Assembly (NCBI GenBank): GCA_017536635.1 | Contig: JAFXHA010000067.1 | Coordinates: 1 to 45,017 of the forward strand | Direction: 5' to 3' | From: Clostridia bacterium | Lineage (GTDB): Bacteria > Bacillota > Clostridia > Oscillospirales > CAG-272 | Length of the DNA stretch: 45,017 nt | Part shown: positions 16,439-23,474 of the stretch, piece by piece | Layout: the number at the start of each line of letters is the position of its first letter | Numbering within the stretch: the stretch's first letter is position 1 | Translations under genes and position numbers: made by a program | The notes under the pieces: generated by a model | What the model was told of the DNA's origin: nothing | Database searches by the model: none | What the model saw: only the letters and a program-made list of their open reading frames with translations

Positions 16439-17455
16439 ATGTCAAAGGATTTTGATTGGCTCGGACTTGCTTCAAGGCTGTTTTGCGTGATAGTGATCGC
16501 CTTGGCGGCGGTGGCACTGCCGCCGGTCGCGATCAGATTGTTTATGCCGTTTTTGCTGTCGGGCGTGCTTTGCTCGGCGGTAATATCCGCATCGCGCAGA
16601 CTATCGAGGCTTGTGCCTATCGGTGAGCGGGCGCTGAGAATGATCCTGCTCGCGCTTTCATTTGTCGGTATTGCGGTAATATTATTTAACCTGTGTCGCC
16701 GTCTGTATGCCGAGATATCCGAGATACTTACGCGCTTTGGCAATGGAGAAATACGCATAATTCTGCCCGAGGTGCTTGACGGGCGGCTTGGAGAGCATCT
16801 TACGGAGCTTTCCGCGAATCTGCTCGCAACGCTGAGCGGCGCGATCGGAGCAATTTTAAAAGCAGTTGTGAGCGCCGCGCCGTCGGCAATCCTTTTTGGT
16901 GTAAGCCTTGTGATGTTCAGTATTTATTTTTGTCTTGATTATGAAAAGATACGCGAAGCTTTTGTTAATGCTCTGCCAGATAGCGCGCGAAAATGGTCGG
17001 AACGCATACAAAAGGGAATCGTCGGGGCGCTCGGCGGATTTGTCAGAGCCTATGCCGTGCTGTTTGTGCTGACCTTTCTTTTGTCGCTTGTCGGGCTTTG
17101 CTTGCTCGGCAGAAAATATGCGCTCACCACTGCGCTTGTGATAGCTCTCGTGGATATGCTGCCCGTGCTCGGAACGGGCGCGGTGCTGATCCCTTGGGCG
17201 CTGTGCTCGGTCCTGACGTCAAACATCGGGCTGGGAATAGGACTTGCGGCGCTGTGGCTGATAATTACTGTTGTCCGATCCGCCGTAGAGCCGCGAATTA
17301 TCGGCGATAGCATAGGAATATCTCCCATTCTTTCACTCGTAGCCGCCTATGTGGGATTTAAAGCCTTCGGCGTGCTTGGAATGATCCTCGCGCCCGTCGC
17401 GGCGGCAGTCGCGCGCTCGATATGGAGCGCAAAGAGCAATGGGATTGACATATAG
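16439..17455 (+). CDS. AI-2E family/YtvI-like integral membrane protein
   Basis: A 338-residue membrane protein of the AI-2E (PerM/YtvI) family. Two N-terminal hydrophobic segments and a third near 75-90 are followed by an amphipathic region. Membrane segments then include the long-loop motif LVDMLPVLGTGAVLIPWAL (near 240-258) and VEPRIIGDSIGISPILSLVAAYVGF near 285-310, both diagnostic. YtvI is known as a sporulation integral membrane protein; its transported substrate is uncertain. The frame has an earlier ATG at 16433, but that codon abuts the GGAG (16428-16431), so the ATG at 16439 is preferred. It is divergent from the cyclophilin gene. Confidence 0.82.
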   Translation: MSKDFDWLGLASRLFCVIVIALAAVALPPVAIRLFMPFLLSGVLCSAVISASRRLSRLVPIGERALRMILLALSFVGIAVILFNLCRRLYAEISEILTRFGNGEIRIILPEVLDGRLGEHLTELSANLLATLSGAIGAILKAVVSAAPSAILFGVSLVMFSIYFCLDYEKIREAFVNALPDSARKWSERIQKGIVGALGGFVRAYAVLFVLTFLLSLVGLCLLGRKYALTTALVIALVDMLPVLGTGAVLIPWALCSVLTSNIGLGIGLAALWLIITVVRSAVEPRIIGDSIGISPILSLVAAYVGFKAFGVLGMILAPVAAAVARSIWSAKSNGIDI

Positions 17456-17473
17456 ATAGAAATGGTGTATAAT
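17445..17473 (+). promoter_or_regulatory. Promoter inside the 3' end of the YtvI-like gene
   Basis: TTGACA (17445-17450) overlaps the last codons of the permease gene, and TATAAT lies at 17468-17473, spacer 17. A hairpin with TTGTAA/TTACAA (17478-17508) sits at the predicted RNA 5' end. Confidence 0.88.
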
Positions 17474-17533
17474 GGGATTGTAAGAGCTCGTCGCTGAGAC
17501 GTTTACAAATCAAAATGAAAAGGAGAAAAGATT

Positions 17534-18004
17534 ATGAAGACGAAAATATTTTTTGTGATAGGAATTTTGATGCTTGTTGCTTTTGTTGTTTGTGTGCTTT
17601 TTGATCTGCTCTTTATACAAACTGGTCTGTGGCTTGAAGACGGAATGTGGAAAGCCTTTTATGCGTATTTTGCGATCATAATTATAATTTTCTTGTTGCC
17701 TGCCGTTATCCATATAGTTTCTTTTATAAGAGACGATGATTCGCTGCTGAATATGCTGTCGGCGATATGCGCTTCGATTGGTTCTGCTATGTTTGCCTTT
17801 GCTCTTGCTTTCTTTTGGTATGCCGTGAATCATCCTCAAATGAGTGCTCCGCTTTCATTAGAAGCGACGAATGCAATATACAACTCATATGCCGTTATTA
17901 CCATAGCGCTGCTACTTGCCGCGATCGTGCTTAAAATTACGGTTGGCGTGAACAAAGTTAGAGATGTACTGAAAAAAAGAAAAGCAAAAAAAGCAACCGA
18001 ATAA
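17534..18004 (+). CDS. Small four-helix membrane protein, unknown function
   Basis: A 156-residue protein with four predicted membrane helices, near residues 5-27, 41-66, 75-97 and 115-137. It ends in a basic cytoplasmic tail (VRDVLKKRKAKKATE). AAAGGAG precedes the ATG. It has its own promoter and terminator, so it is a single-gene unit. No family is recognised and no catalytic motif is visible. Confidence 0.75.
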   Translation: MKTKIFFVIGILMLVAFVVCVLFDLLFIQTGLWLEDGMWKAFYAYFAIIIIIFLLPAVIHIVSFIRDDDSLLNMLSAICASIGSAMFAFALAFFWYAVNHPQMSAPLSLEATNAIYNSYAVITIALLLAAIVLKITVGVNKVRDVLKKRKAKKATE

Positions 18005-18012
18005 ATAAAAAT

Positions 18013-18038
18013 AAAGCACCTGCGTGAGCAGGTGCTTT
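18013..18038. terminator. Terminator between convergent genes
   Basis: An 11-bp stem, AAAGCACCTGC/GCAGGTGCTTT, with a GTGA tetraloop. A-rich sequence on the left and TTT on the right would let it serve both directions. Confidence 0.85.
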
Positions 18039-18067
18039 ATTGATCTTTCCATTTGTAAATTTATAAA

Positions 18068-18781
18068 TTATATCGCGAATCCGCCGTCGATGCCGATGCA
18101 CTGTCCCGTAATAAAGGACGCGGCGTCGGACGCGAGAAAGAGTGCGAGAGACGCGACCTCACTCGGCTCTCCGAGCCTGCCGAGAGGCGTTTGCTCGGCG
18201 AGAACGTCGAGCGCTTCGTCGTTCAGCACGGCGTTCATCTCGGTGCGTATCACGCCCGGCTCGATGCAGTTGACGGTTATCCCCGACGGTCCCAGCTCCT
18301 TGGCAAGCGCCATAGTCATTCCGCGCAGTCCCGCCTTCGATGCAGAGTAGTGGACTTCCATAGCCGCACCGACCTTGCCCCACATAGAGCCGATGTTGAT
18401 TATTTTGCCGCGCTTTTGCGATATCATAAGCCTTGATACCGCGCGCGATACGTAAAACGCGCCTGTAAGGTTGGTGTCAATGATGCGCTCCCATTCCTCG
18501 TCGGAAATGCTGTCGAAAAATCCGAAAGAGGAAACGCCCGCGTTGTTTATCAGCACGTCGATCTCGCCCAGACGGTCTGCGGCACACTGCAACGCACGGC
18601 TGACCTCGTCGGATGAGCGAATATCGCATTTTATGCCGATCGCTCCCGTGTCGCTCTGAAGCTCGGTGGCTGCATCCTCGCTCTGCATATATAAAAAGAC
18701 AACGTCGTGTCCCTGATCTCTGAACGCTTCAACGCACGCGCGACCTATTCCGCGCGTACCGCCGGTTATCAATACCTTCAT
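18068..18781 (-). CDS. Short-chain dehydrogenase/reductase (FabG-like)
   Basis: A 237-residue NAD(P)-dependent oxidoreductase of the classical SDR family. The cofactor motif TGGTRGIG is at 6-13, NNAG at 79-82 and catalytic N104, S132, Y145 and K149 (YSASK) are all present. The C-terminus GQCIGIDGGFAI is typical of FabG-type enzymes. It resembles 3-oxoacyl-ACP reductases, but no fatty-acid gene is nearby and the gene stands alone with its own promoter. The substrate cannot be assigned. Confidence 0.88.
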   Translation of the reverse strand: MKVLITGGTRGIGRACVEAFRDQGHDVVFLYMQSEDAATELQSDTGAIGIKCDIRSSDEVSRALQCAADRLGEIDVLINNAGVSSFGFFDSISDEEWERIIDTNLTGAFYVSRAVSRLMISQKRGKIINIGSMWGKVGAAMEVHYSASKAGLRGMTMALAKELGPSGITVNCIEPGVIRTEMNAVLNDEALDVLAEQTPLGRLGEPSEVASLALFLASDAASFITGQCIGIDGGFAI

Positions 18782-18811
18782 TTTTTATCTCCTTAATGAG
18801 TTTTCGTATAC

Positions 18812-18840
18812 ATTATAACGCAAAAGGTCGATTAAATCAA
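18812..18840 (-). promoter_or_regulatory. Promoter of the SDR gene
   Basis: On the minus strand, TTGATT (18835-18840) and a perfect TATAAT (18812-18817), spacer 17. Confidence 0.82.
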
Positions 18841-18878
18841 TACAAATAATAAATAAACGAGAAAAATTCAAAAAAAAC

Positions 18879-18907
18879 TTGACAATAAAAATAAAATGTG
18901 ATATAAT
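18879..18907 (+). promoter_or_regulatory. Promoter of rpsF-ssb-rpsR
   Basis: Perfect TTGACA (18879-18884) and TATAAT (18902-18907), spacer 17, in a very A-rich setting upstream that may act as an UP element. Confidence 0.92.
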
Positions 18908-18913
18908 ACTCAT

Positions 18914-19001
18914 TCAGTACGGGTAAATTTATATGCCCGTCTCCTTACCGCAGGTAAAATACGTGTAATGCTTGCGGTCTTTATAGTCCATAGGGAGGTG
19001 T
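18914..19001 (+). promoter_or_regulatory. Structured rpsF leader, candidate S6:S18 autoregulatory element
   Basis: The approximately 95-base leader folds into ACGGG/CCCGT (18919-18940) followed by ACCGCA (18947-18952) with TGCGGT (18973-18978). The second 5' strand contains the CCG trinucleotide. TTACC-gca-GGTAA is an alternative local hairpin. S6:S18 leaders described in several phyla use a CCG in an internal loop to bind the S6:S18 complex. Both proteins are encoded here, which fits. The assignment rests on position, the CCG and pairing only. Confidence 0.5.
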
Positions 19002-19006
19002 AAAAA

Positions 19007-19408
19007 ATGGAAAAGGTAATCAATTCTTACGAAAGCCTGTTCATTGTTGACGTTACAAAGGGTGACGAAGCTACCGAAGCAACTGTGAACAAGTTTACGT
19101 CTATGATCGAGGCTAACGCTGAGGTTATCGACGTAGCAAAGTGGGGCAAGCGCCGTCTCGCATATCCGATCAACGATATGCCCGAAGGATACTATGTGAT
19201 CGTAACCTTCAAGTCTGCGCCTGAGTTCCTTGCTGAGCTTGACCGTGTGTACAACATTGACGAAACCGTTATGCGTTCGTTGACCACCAAGCTCGAGTAC
19301 GATGCGGCAGAGAAGAAGGCAGCTAAGCTCGCAGCAGCTGAAGCAGCACCTGTAGCTGAAGAAGCAGTTGAGACTGCTCCCGCAGCTGACGAAGCAACCG
19401 CAGAGTAA
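19007..19408 (+). CDS. rpsF: 30S ribosomal protein S6
   Basis: A 133-residue S6, part of the platform of the small subunit and partner of S18. The core has YESLFIVDVTKG at the start and the WGKRRLAYPINDMPEGYYVIVTF motif (near 46-68). An Ala/Glu-rich acidic tail (about 105-133) extends the protein. GGGAGGTG precedes the ATG. It heads the rpsF-ssb-rpsR operon; rplI, which sometimes follows, is absent. Confidence 0.97.
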   Translation: MEKVINSYESLFIVDVTKGDEATEATVNKFTSMIEANAEVIDVAKWGKRRLAYPINDMPEGYYVIVTFKSAPEFLAELDRVYNIDETVMRSLTTKLEYDAAEKKAAKLAAAEAAPVAEEAVETAPAADEATAE

Positions 19409-19422
19409 TTCGGAGGTTTCAT

Positions 19423-19881
19423 ATGTCAAGCTTGAACTTAAACAAGGTCATTCTTGTCGGAAGACTTACCGCAGAGCCTGAGCTCAAGCAGACCCCCTCG
19501 GGTGTTTCCGTTATTCGTTTCACGGTAGCGGTTAACCGCCGCCGTTCCAGAAATGCGGAGCAGAGCGAGCAGCAGGCAGATTTCATCACGGTAACCGCTT
19601 GGAGACAGACTGCAGAGTTTATTTCCAAGTACTTCAGAAAGGGTTCCGCGATCTGCATCACAGGTAGCATTCAGACAAGCAGCTGGACAGACCAGCAGGG
19701 ACAGAAGCGTTATTCCACAGAGGTAGTTGCTGATGAAGCAATGTTCGTTGACTCTCGCTCCGAGGGCGCGTCTGCGGGATATGCACCCGATGCGTACGGT
19801 TCCGCACCGTCGTACTCCTCAAACGAGGCTACTGCGCCTAACTTTGAGGATCACAACACAGATGACGATCTGCCCTTCTAA
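19423..19881 (+). CDS. ssb: Single-stranded DNA-binding protein
   Basis: A 152-residue SSB. The OB-fold (1-108) shows [23 protein letters not shown], an [21 protein letters not shown] stretch and the DNA-contacting aromatic residues. A Ser/Gly/Ala-rich linker leads to the acidic tip DDDLPF, which recruits replication and repair proteins. GGAGGTTTC precedes the start, 14 bases after rpsF. The rpsF-ssb-rpsR order is conserved across Firmicutes. Confidence 0.97.
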   Translation: MSSLNLNKVILVGRLTAEPELKQTPSGVSVIRFTVAVNRRRSRNAEQSEQQADFITVTAWRQTAEFISKYFRKGSAICITGSIQTSSWTDQQGQKRYSTEVVADEAMFVDSRSEGASAGYAPDAYGSAPSYSSNEATAPNFEDHNTDDDLPF

Positions 19882-19925
19882 GCAGTCGTCGCACGTCAAC
19901 TAAAAATAACAGGAGGATTCTGAAA

Positions 19926-20180
19926 ATGGATAAGGTTGAAAATACAGCCAGAGCAGCTCGTCCCGTAGTTCGCAGAAGAAAAAAGGTTTGCATTTTCTGT
20001 GCAGACAAGGTTGAATTCATCGACTACAAGGATGCAGGCAAGCTCCGCAAGTTCATCAGCGAGCGCGGAAAAATTCTTCCCAGAAGAATTTCCGGTACCT
20101 GCGCAAAGCATCAGCGCGAGCTCAACACTGCTATCAAGCGCGCAAGACAGGTAGCATTGTTGCCTTACGTTACTGACTAA
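19926..20180 (+). CDS. rpsR: 30S ribosomal protein S18, zinc-binding form
   Basis: An 84-residue S18. The segment [21 protein letters not shown] carries a CxxC pair (C25, C28), and TCAKHQREL adds a Cys and a His, the ligands of the zinc-binding form. The C-terminus has the typical [14 protein letters not shown]. It pairs with S6 on the platform. AGGAGG precedes the ATG, 44 bases after ssb. Confidence 0.97.
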   Translation: MDKVENTARAARPVVRRRKKVCIFCADKVEFIDYKDAGKLRKFISERGKILPRRISGTCAKHQRELNTAIKRARQVALLPYVTD

Positions 20181-20194
20181 TTGTAATGTTAATC

Positions 20195-20230
20195 AAGATC
20201 CGCCGCAACTGCGGCGGATCTTTGATTTTT
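20195..20230 (+). terminator. Terminator of rpsF-ssb-rpsR
   Basis: A 12-bp stem, AAGATCCGCCGC/GCGGCGGATCTT (20195-20206 with 20211-20222), loop AACT, followed by TGATTTTT. Confidence 0.9.
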
Positions 20231-20272
20231 GTGTGGCTTTTGAGAAAATTCAAAATTTTTTCAAAAAAGGTA

Positions 20273-20301
20273 TTGACAAACCAGAAAAGATAAGGTATAA
20301 T
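20273..20301 (+). promoter_or_regulatory. Promoter of the putative iron-regulated small RNA
   Basis: Perfect TTGACA (20273-20278) and TATAAT (20296-20301), spacer 17. An operator palindrome begins 8 bases after the last base of the -10 box, overlapping the predicted start near 20308. Confidence 0.9.
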
Positions 20302-20308
20302 AATTTCA

Positions 20309-20324
20309 GTTAGCACAGGCTAAC
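20309..20324. promoter_or_regulatory. DtxR-family operator 1 (GTTAGC-ACAG-GCTAAC)
   Basis: A perfect 6+6 palindrome with 4-base centre, overlapping the predicted transcription start of the small-RNA unit. The half-site is like that of the DtxR/IdeR box. Confidence 0.75.
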
Positions 20325-20342
20325 CGATTTTTAAGCCGGTTG

Positions 20343-20358
20343 GTTAGCATATGCTAAC
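20343..20358. promoter_or_regulatory. DtxR-family operator 2 (GTTAGC-ATAT-GCTAAC)
   Basis: A second copy of the same palindrome, 34 bases after the first, within the transcribed region; this spacing is a little over three helical turns. It is fully symmetric, including the ATAT centre. Confidence 0.75.
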
Positions 20359-20474
20359 TATTACGGAAACTCCATTTCTCCGCTATTCAGCGAGGCGGGG
20401 AAGAAAAACTCCAAAATTGCAATAAAAACTCCTAAAACCGTTTAACTTCCGTAAAAATTTTATTAGTACAGCAA

Positions 20475-20509
20475 AATCGCCGCGATTTTTTCGCGGCGAT
20501 TCTGTTTTT
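20475..20509 (+). terminator. Terminator of the putative small RNA
   Basis: An 11-bp stem, AATCGCCGCGA/TCGCGGCGATT (20475-20485 with 20491-20501), TTTTT loop, then CTG and five T. It isolates the upstream unit from the regulator gene, which has its own promoter. Confidence 0.9.
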
Positions 20510-20522
20510 GTGAAAAAACGTA

Positions 20523-20551
20523 TTGAAAAAATTGAAATTATGTGTTATAAT
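20523..20551 (+). promoter_or_regulatory. Promoter of the DtxR-family regulator gene
   Basis: TTGAAA (20523-20528) and TATAAT (20546-20551), spacer 17. No operator palindrome overlaps it, so the regulator gene itself may be constitutive. Confidence 0.85.
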
Positions 20552-20584
20552 AAAATTGTAAAATATTAGAAGTGAGGTGATACG

Positions 20585-20956
20585 ATGAGCCTTCAGGAAT
20601 CGGGCGAGATGTATCTTGAAACAATATACGTGCTTTCCAAAAGGAATAACGCTGTGAGGGCTATTGACGTTGCCGAGGAAATGGGATATTCCAAGCCGAG
20701 CATCAGCCGCGCGGTAGGTATTCTCAAACAGGGCGGATACGTCGTTACCGACGAGCACGGCTTCCTTACGCTTACCGATAGCGGACGAGAGGTCGCCGAA
20801 AAGATATACGAGAGACATACGATACTGTCAAGCTTTCTCGTGCATATAGGCGTGTCTCCCGAGACCGCCGCAGAGGACGCTTGCAAGGTGGAGCATATAC
20901 TCAGCGACGAGACCTTCGACGCGATAAAGAAGTTCGCGTATGGAGATAATAAATAA
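20585..20956 (+). CDS. DtxR-family metal-dependent repressor, iron-type
   Basis: A 123-residue repressor with a winged-helix N-terminal domain (about 1-70, recognition helix near SKPSISRAVGILKQGG) and the metal-binding dimerisation domain, without the SH3 domain. By comparison with DtxR, the primary metal ligands are M9, C100, E103 and H104 (DACKVEH). The Cys matches iron-sensing DtxR/IdeR, whereas MntR has Glu there. H78 matches ancillary-site His79, but the counterparts of Glu83 and His98 appear lost. The adjacent unit and the feo operon carry the same palindromic operator, so it is their likely repressor when Fe(II) is plentiful. Regulator-operator binding is inferred. Confidence 0.88.
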   Translation: MSLQESGEMYLETIYVLSKRNNAVRAIDVAEEMGYSKPSISRAVGILKQGGYVVTDEHGFLTLTDSGREVAEKIYERHTILSSFLVHIGVSPETAAEDACKVEHILSDETFDAIKKFAYGDNK

Positions 20957-20968
20957 CTGATATGGCAA

Positions 20969-21000
20969 TCGGGCGTATTTTTATGCGCCCGAGCTTTTTT
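20969..21000 (+). terminator. Terminator of the DtxR-family gene
   Basis: TCGGGCG/CGCCCGA (20969-20975 with 20986-20992), AT loop, followed by GC and a run of six T. Confidence 0.88.
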
Positions 21001-21046
21001 ATTTTCAAAAAAATGTAAAAAAACGCGATTTTTTTAAAGAATATTA

Positions 21047-21075
21047 TTTACAAACGGGCATTTTTTTGATATACT
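21047..21075 (+). promoter_or_regulatory. Promoter of the CofE-like gene
   Basis: TTTACA (21047-21052) and TATACT (21070-21075), spacer 17. A small TCGCT/AGCGA hairpin (21095-21110) lies in the leader. Confidence 0.75.
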
Positions 21076-21126
21076 ATTATACGTAAATTTTAAGTCGCTG
21101 TAAAGAGCGAAACAGGAGAAAAGATT

Positions 21127-22320
21127 ATGAGTCGTATGGTTGGTACGGTATCGCGCGGTGTGCGCGCGCCTATTATCAGAAGCGGAGACGATCTCGCCGT
21201 AATTGTTACCGATTCGGTACTCGCGGCTGCCGCTGACGACGGATTTGAGATCCGCAACAGAGATATTATTGCTATGACCGAGGCAATCGTTGCCAGAGCA
21301 CAGGGTAACTACGCATCGGTTGAAGATATTGCTACGGACGTTCGCGCAAAGTTTGGCGGCGAGACGGTCGGTGTTATATTCCCGATACTGAGCCGTAACC
21401 GCTTTGCTATCTGCCTTCGCGGAATAGCAAAGGGCGCAAAGAAGGTAGTTCTTATGCTTTCCTATCCCTCTGACGAGGTTGGAAATCACCTTATAAGCAT
21501 TGACGCGCTCGACGAAAAGGGAGTAGATCCCTACAAGGACGTGCTTGATCTTAAAAAGTACCGCGAGCTTTTTGGCTACGGCAAGCACGAGTTTACGGGT
21601 GTAGACTACGTTGAATACTATGAGTCGCTTATCCGCGAGTGCGGTGCAGAGGCTGAGATAATCTTTGCAAACAACTCCAAGGCTATACTTGATTATACCA
21701 AGAACGTTCTTTGCTGCGATATCCATACACGTGCAAGAACCAAGAGAATACTCAAGGCTGCGGGTGCAGAAAAGGTATTCGGTCTTGACGAGATACTGAG
21801 CGCTCCCGTCAACGGAAGCGGATATAACGAGCATTACGGACTTCTCGGATCCAACAAGGCGACCGAGGATCAGGTAAAGCTTTTCCCCAGAGACTGTCAG
21901 ACGCTTGTTGAGGATATTCAGGCAAAGATCCTTGAGAAGACGGGCAAGCTCGTCGAGGTAATGGTCTACGGCGACGGAGCCTTCAAGGATCCCGTCGGAA
22001 AGATCTGGGAGCTTGCGGATCCGGTAGTATCCCCCGCATATACCGCAGGTCTTGAGGGAACTCCCAACGAGCTCAAGCTAAAGTATCTTGCCGACAACGA
22101 TTTTGCCGATCTTTCTGGCGAGGCACTCAAGGCGGCAATTAAAGAGAAGATCACTCAGAAGGACGAAAATCTCGTAGGACAGATGGCGTCCGAGGGAACG
22201 ACGCCCCGACGTCTTACCGACCTTATCGGTTCGCTTTGCGACCTGACATCAGGCTCGGGCGACAAGGGAACTCCCATCGTTTATATTCAGGGATATTTCG
22301 ATAACTATACAACCGAATAA
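21127..22320 (+). CDS. Coenzyme F420-0:L-glutamate ligase-like protein
   Basis: A 397-residue member of the F420_ligase (CofE) superfamily. In methanogens and actinobacteria CofE adds gamma-linked glutamate to F420-0 using GTP. The N-terminal region (GTVSRGVRAPIIRSGDDLAVIVTDSVLAAA, then NRDIIAMTEAIVARAQGNY) matches the family, as does the later GDGAFKDPVGKIWELADPVVSPAYTAGLEGTPNE segment. It is longer than archaeal CofE (about 250 residues). Nothing else of F420 synthesis is present, and Clostridia generally do not make F420, so the real acceptor is unknown. It is a single-gene unit. Confidence 0.8.
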   Translation: MSRMVGTVSRGVRAPIIRSGDDLAVIVTDSVLAAAADDGFEIRNRDIIAMTEAIVARAQGNYASVEDIATDVRAKFGGETVGVIFPILSRNRFAICLRGIAKGAKKVVLMLSYPSDEVGNHLISIDALDEKGVDPYKDVLDLKKYRELFGYGKHEFTGVDYVEYYESLIRECGAEAEIIFANNSKAILDYTKNVLCCDIHTRARTKRILKAAGAEKVFGLDEILSAPVNGSGYNEHYGLLGSNKATEDQVKLFPRDCQTLVEDIQAKILEKTGKLVEVMVYGDGAFKDPVGKIWELADPVVSPAYTAGLEGTPNELKLKYLADNDFADLSGEALKAAIKEKITQKDENLVGQMASEGTTPRRLTDLIGSLCDLTSGSGDKGTPIVYIQGYFDNYTTE

Positions 22321-22327
22321 TATTGAT

Positions 22328-22355
22328 ACTCCCGAGCATTTTTGTGCTCGGGAGT
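22328..22355 (+). terminator. Hairpin after the CofE-like gene
   Basis: A 10-bp perfect stem, ACTCCCGAGC/GCTCGGGAGT, loop ATTTTTGT. No T tract follows, so termination may be partial and let some transcription into the next operon, which shows no clear promoter of its own. Confidence 0.65.
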
Positions 22356-22385
22356 TAAACTATAATCGGAAATTAAGGAGATAAA

Positions 22386-23474
22386 ATGAAAGTCAAACTT
22401 CTTGGGGATACTAAAATAATTATGAGCAACCCCACGTCAAAGCATAATTATTTCGCTTGGCCTACTGTTACAAGGCTTCAAAACGGGGAAATTGCTGTCG
22501 TTTCGTCGGGCTACCGTTTGCGCCATATCTGTCCTTTTGGAAAGACGGTAATATCGTATAGCGAGGACGGCGGCGAGACCTATACCGCGCCCGCGCCCAT
22601 AATAGACACCGTGCTTGACGACCGAGACGGCGGAATAGTTCCTTTCGGTAAAAGCGGAGTTATAGTAACTTCCTTTAACAACACGGTGGAATTTCAGCGC
22701 GATAAGGGAGCTGATGCGTATACTCAGGCATATCTTGATTCGGTGACACCCGAGCAGGAGAGCGCGGCGCTCGGAGCTACGTTCAGAATAAGCAACGACG
22801 GCGGCGTAACCTTTGGCAAGATATTCAAGAGTCCCATAACCTCGCCTCACGGCCCCGTAGAGCTCTCCGACGGCAGACTTTTGTGGGTGGGACGTACGTA
22901 CAGTCCGAATAATGCTCATAGGGTAGGTGTCGATCAAATAGAGGCACACGTTATAGAGCCTGACGGAAGTATGACCTACGTCGGATGTATTGAAAATATT
23001 ATCAGCGAGGGAGAGGCGGTGCTCTCCTGCGAACCGCATACAATAGTGCTTGAAGGAGAGCGATTGCTGACTCATATTCGAGTGCAGTCAAAGGGCGCGG
23101 CAAGACTTTTCACCGTGTATCAGTCGGTCTCAGAGGATAACGGTAAGACCTGGAGCACTCCTGTTCAGATCCTCGAGGACAAGGGCGGATCGCCCGCGCA
23201 TCTGCTCAGGCATTCCTCGGGCACGCTTATATGCACCTACGGATACAGAGAAAGTCCTTACGGCGTAAGGGTTATGTTCAGCTACGACGACGGCGCGACG
23301 TGGGAAAACAATCAGGATATTTACGTTAACGGCGTTACTGCCGATCTCGGATACCCCTCTACTGTCGAGCTTGACGACGGATCGCTGTTGACCGTGTTTT
23401 ACGCGCATACGGCTAAGGGCGAGCCCGCGGTTATAATGCAGCAAAAATGGCAAATGGAGGATAGTATCAAATGA
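22386..23474 (+). CDS. Sialidase-superfamily BNR-repeat protein without signal peptide
   Basis: A 362-residue beta-propeller protein with four Asp-boxes: SEDGGETY (near 60), SNDGGVTF (near 137), SEDNGKTW (near 254) and SYDDGATW (near 300). The N-terminal WPTVTRLQNGEIAVVSSGYR corresponds to the strand carrying the first arginine of the sialidase triad, though the classical (F/Y)RIP motif is not exact. Secreted sialidases cleave terminal sialic acids from glycans, but this one starts without a signal sequence and appears cytoplasmic. It overlaps the NanA gene by 4 bases, which supports a sialic acid-related job, perhaps on imported sialosides. The substrate is not certain. Confidence 0.8.
   Translation: MKVKLLGDTKIIMSNPTSKHNYFAWPTVTRLQNGEIAVVSSGYRLRHICPFGKTVISYSEDGGETYTAPAPIIDTVLDDRDGGIVPFGKSGVIVTSFNNTVEFQRDKGADAYTQAYLDSVTPEQESAALGATFRISNDGGVTFGKIFKSPITSPHGPVELSDGRLLWVGRTYSPNNAHRVGVDQIEAHVIEPDGSMTYVGCIENIISEGEAVLSCEPHTIVLEGERLLTHIRVQSKGAARLFTVYQSVSEDNGKTWSTPVQILEDKGGSPAHLLRHSSGTLICTYGYRESPYGVRVMFSYDDGATWENNQDIYVNGVTADLGYPSTVELDDGSLLTVFYAHTAKGEPAVIMQQKWQMEDSIK

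Larger units (their letters stand above)
20308..20509 (+). ncRNA. Putative iron-responsive small RNA with anti-Shine-Dalgarno motifs
   Basis: Between a consensus promoter and a strong terminator is a transcript of about 200 nt with no convincing reading frame. Its 5' part contains the two operator palindromes, which can also pair as RNA (GCTAACC with GGTTAGC). TTACGGAA (20361-20368) pairs with TTCCGTAA (20447-20454) to enclose an approximately 78-nt loop. The loop holds AAACTCC at 20367-20373, 20406-20412 and 20426-20432, plus a CTCCGC/GCGGGG hairpin at 20378-20400. Repeated unpaired CUCC in A-rich context is how several Gram-positive sRNAs bind ribosome binding sites. With DtxR-type operators on its promoter it would be made under iron limitation. 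The elements are visible; sRNA function and targets are inference. Confidence 0.6.

Noticed and set aside
20351-20425. A 24-codon frame starting at ATG 20351 inside the putative small RNA
   Set aside because: No ribosome binding site; the ATG is the centre of operator 2, and the encoded peptide has no recognisable feature. It is a coincidence unless conservation shows otherwise.
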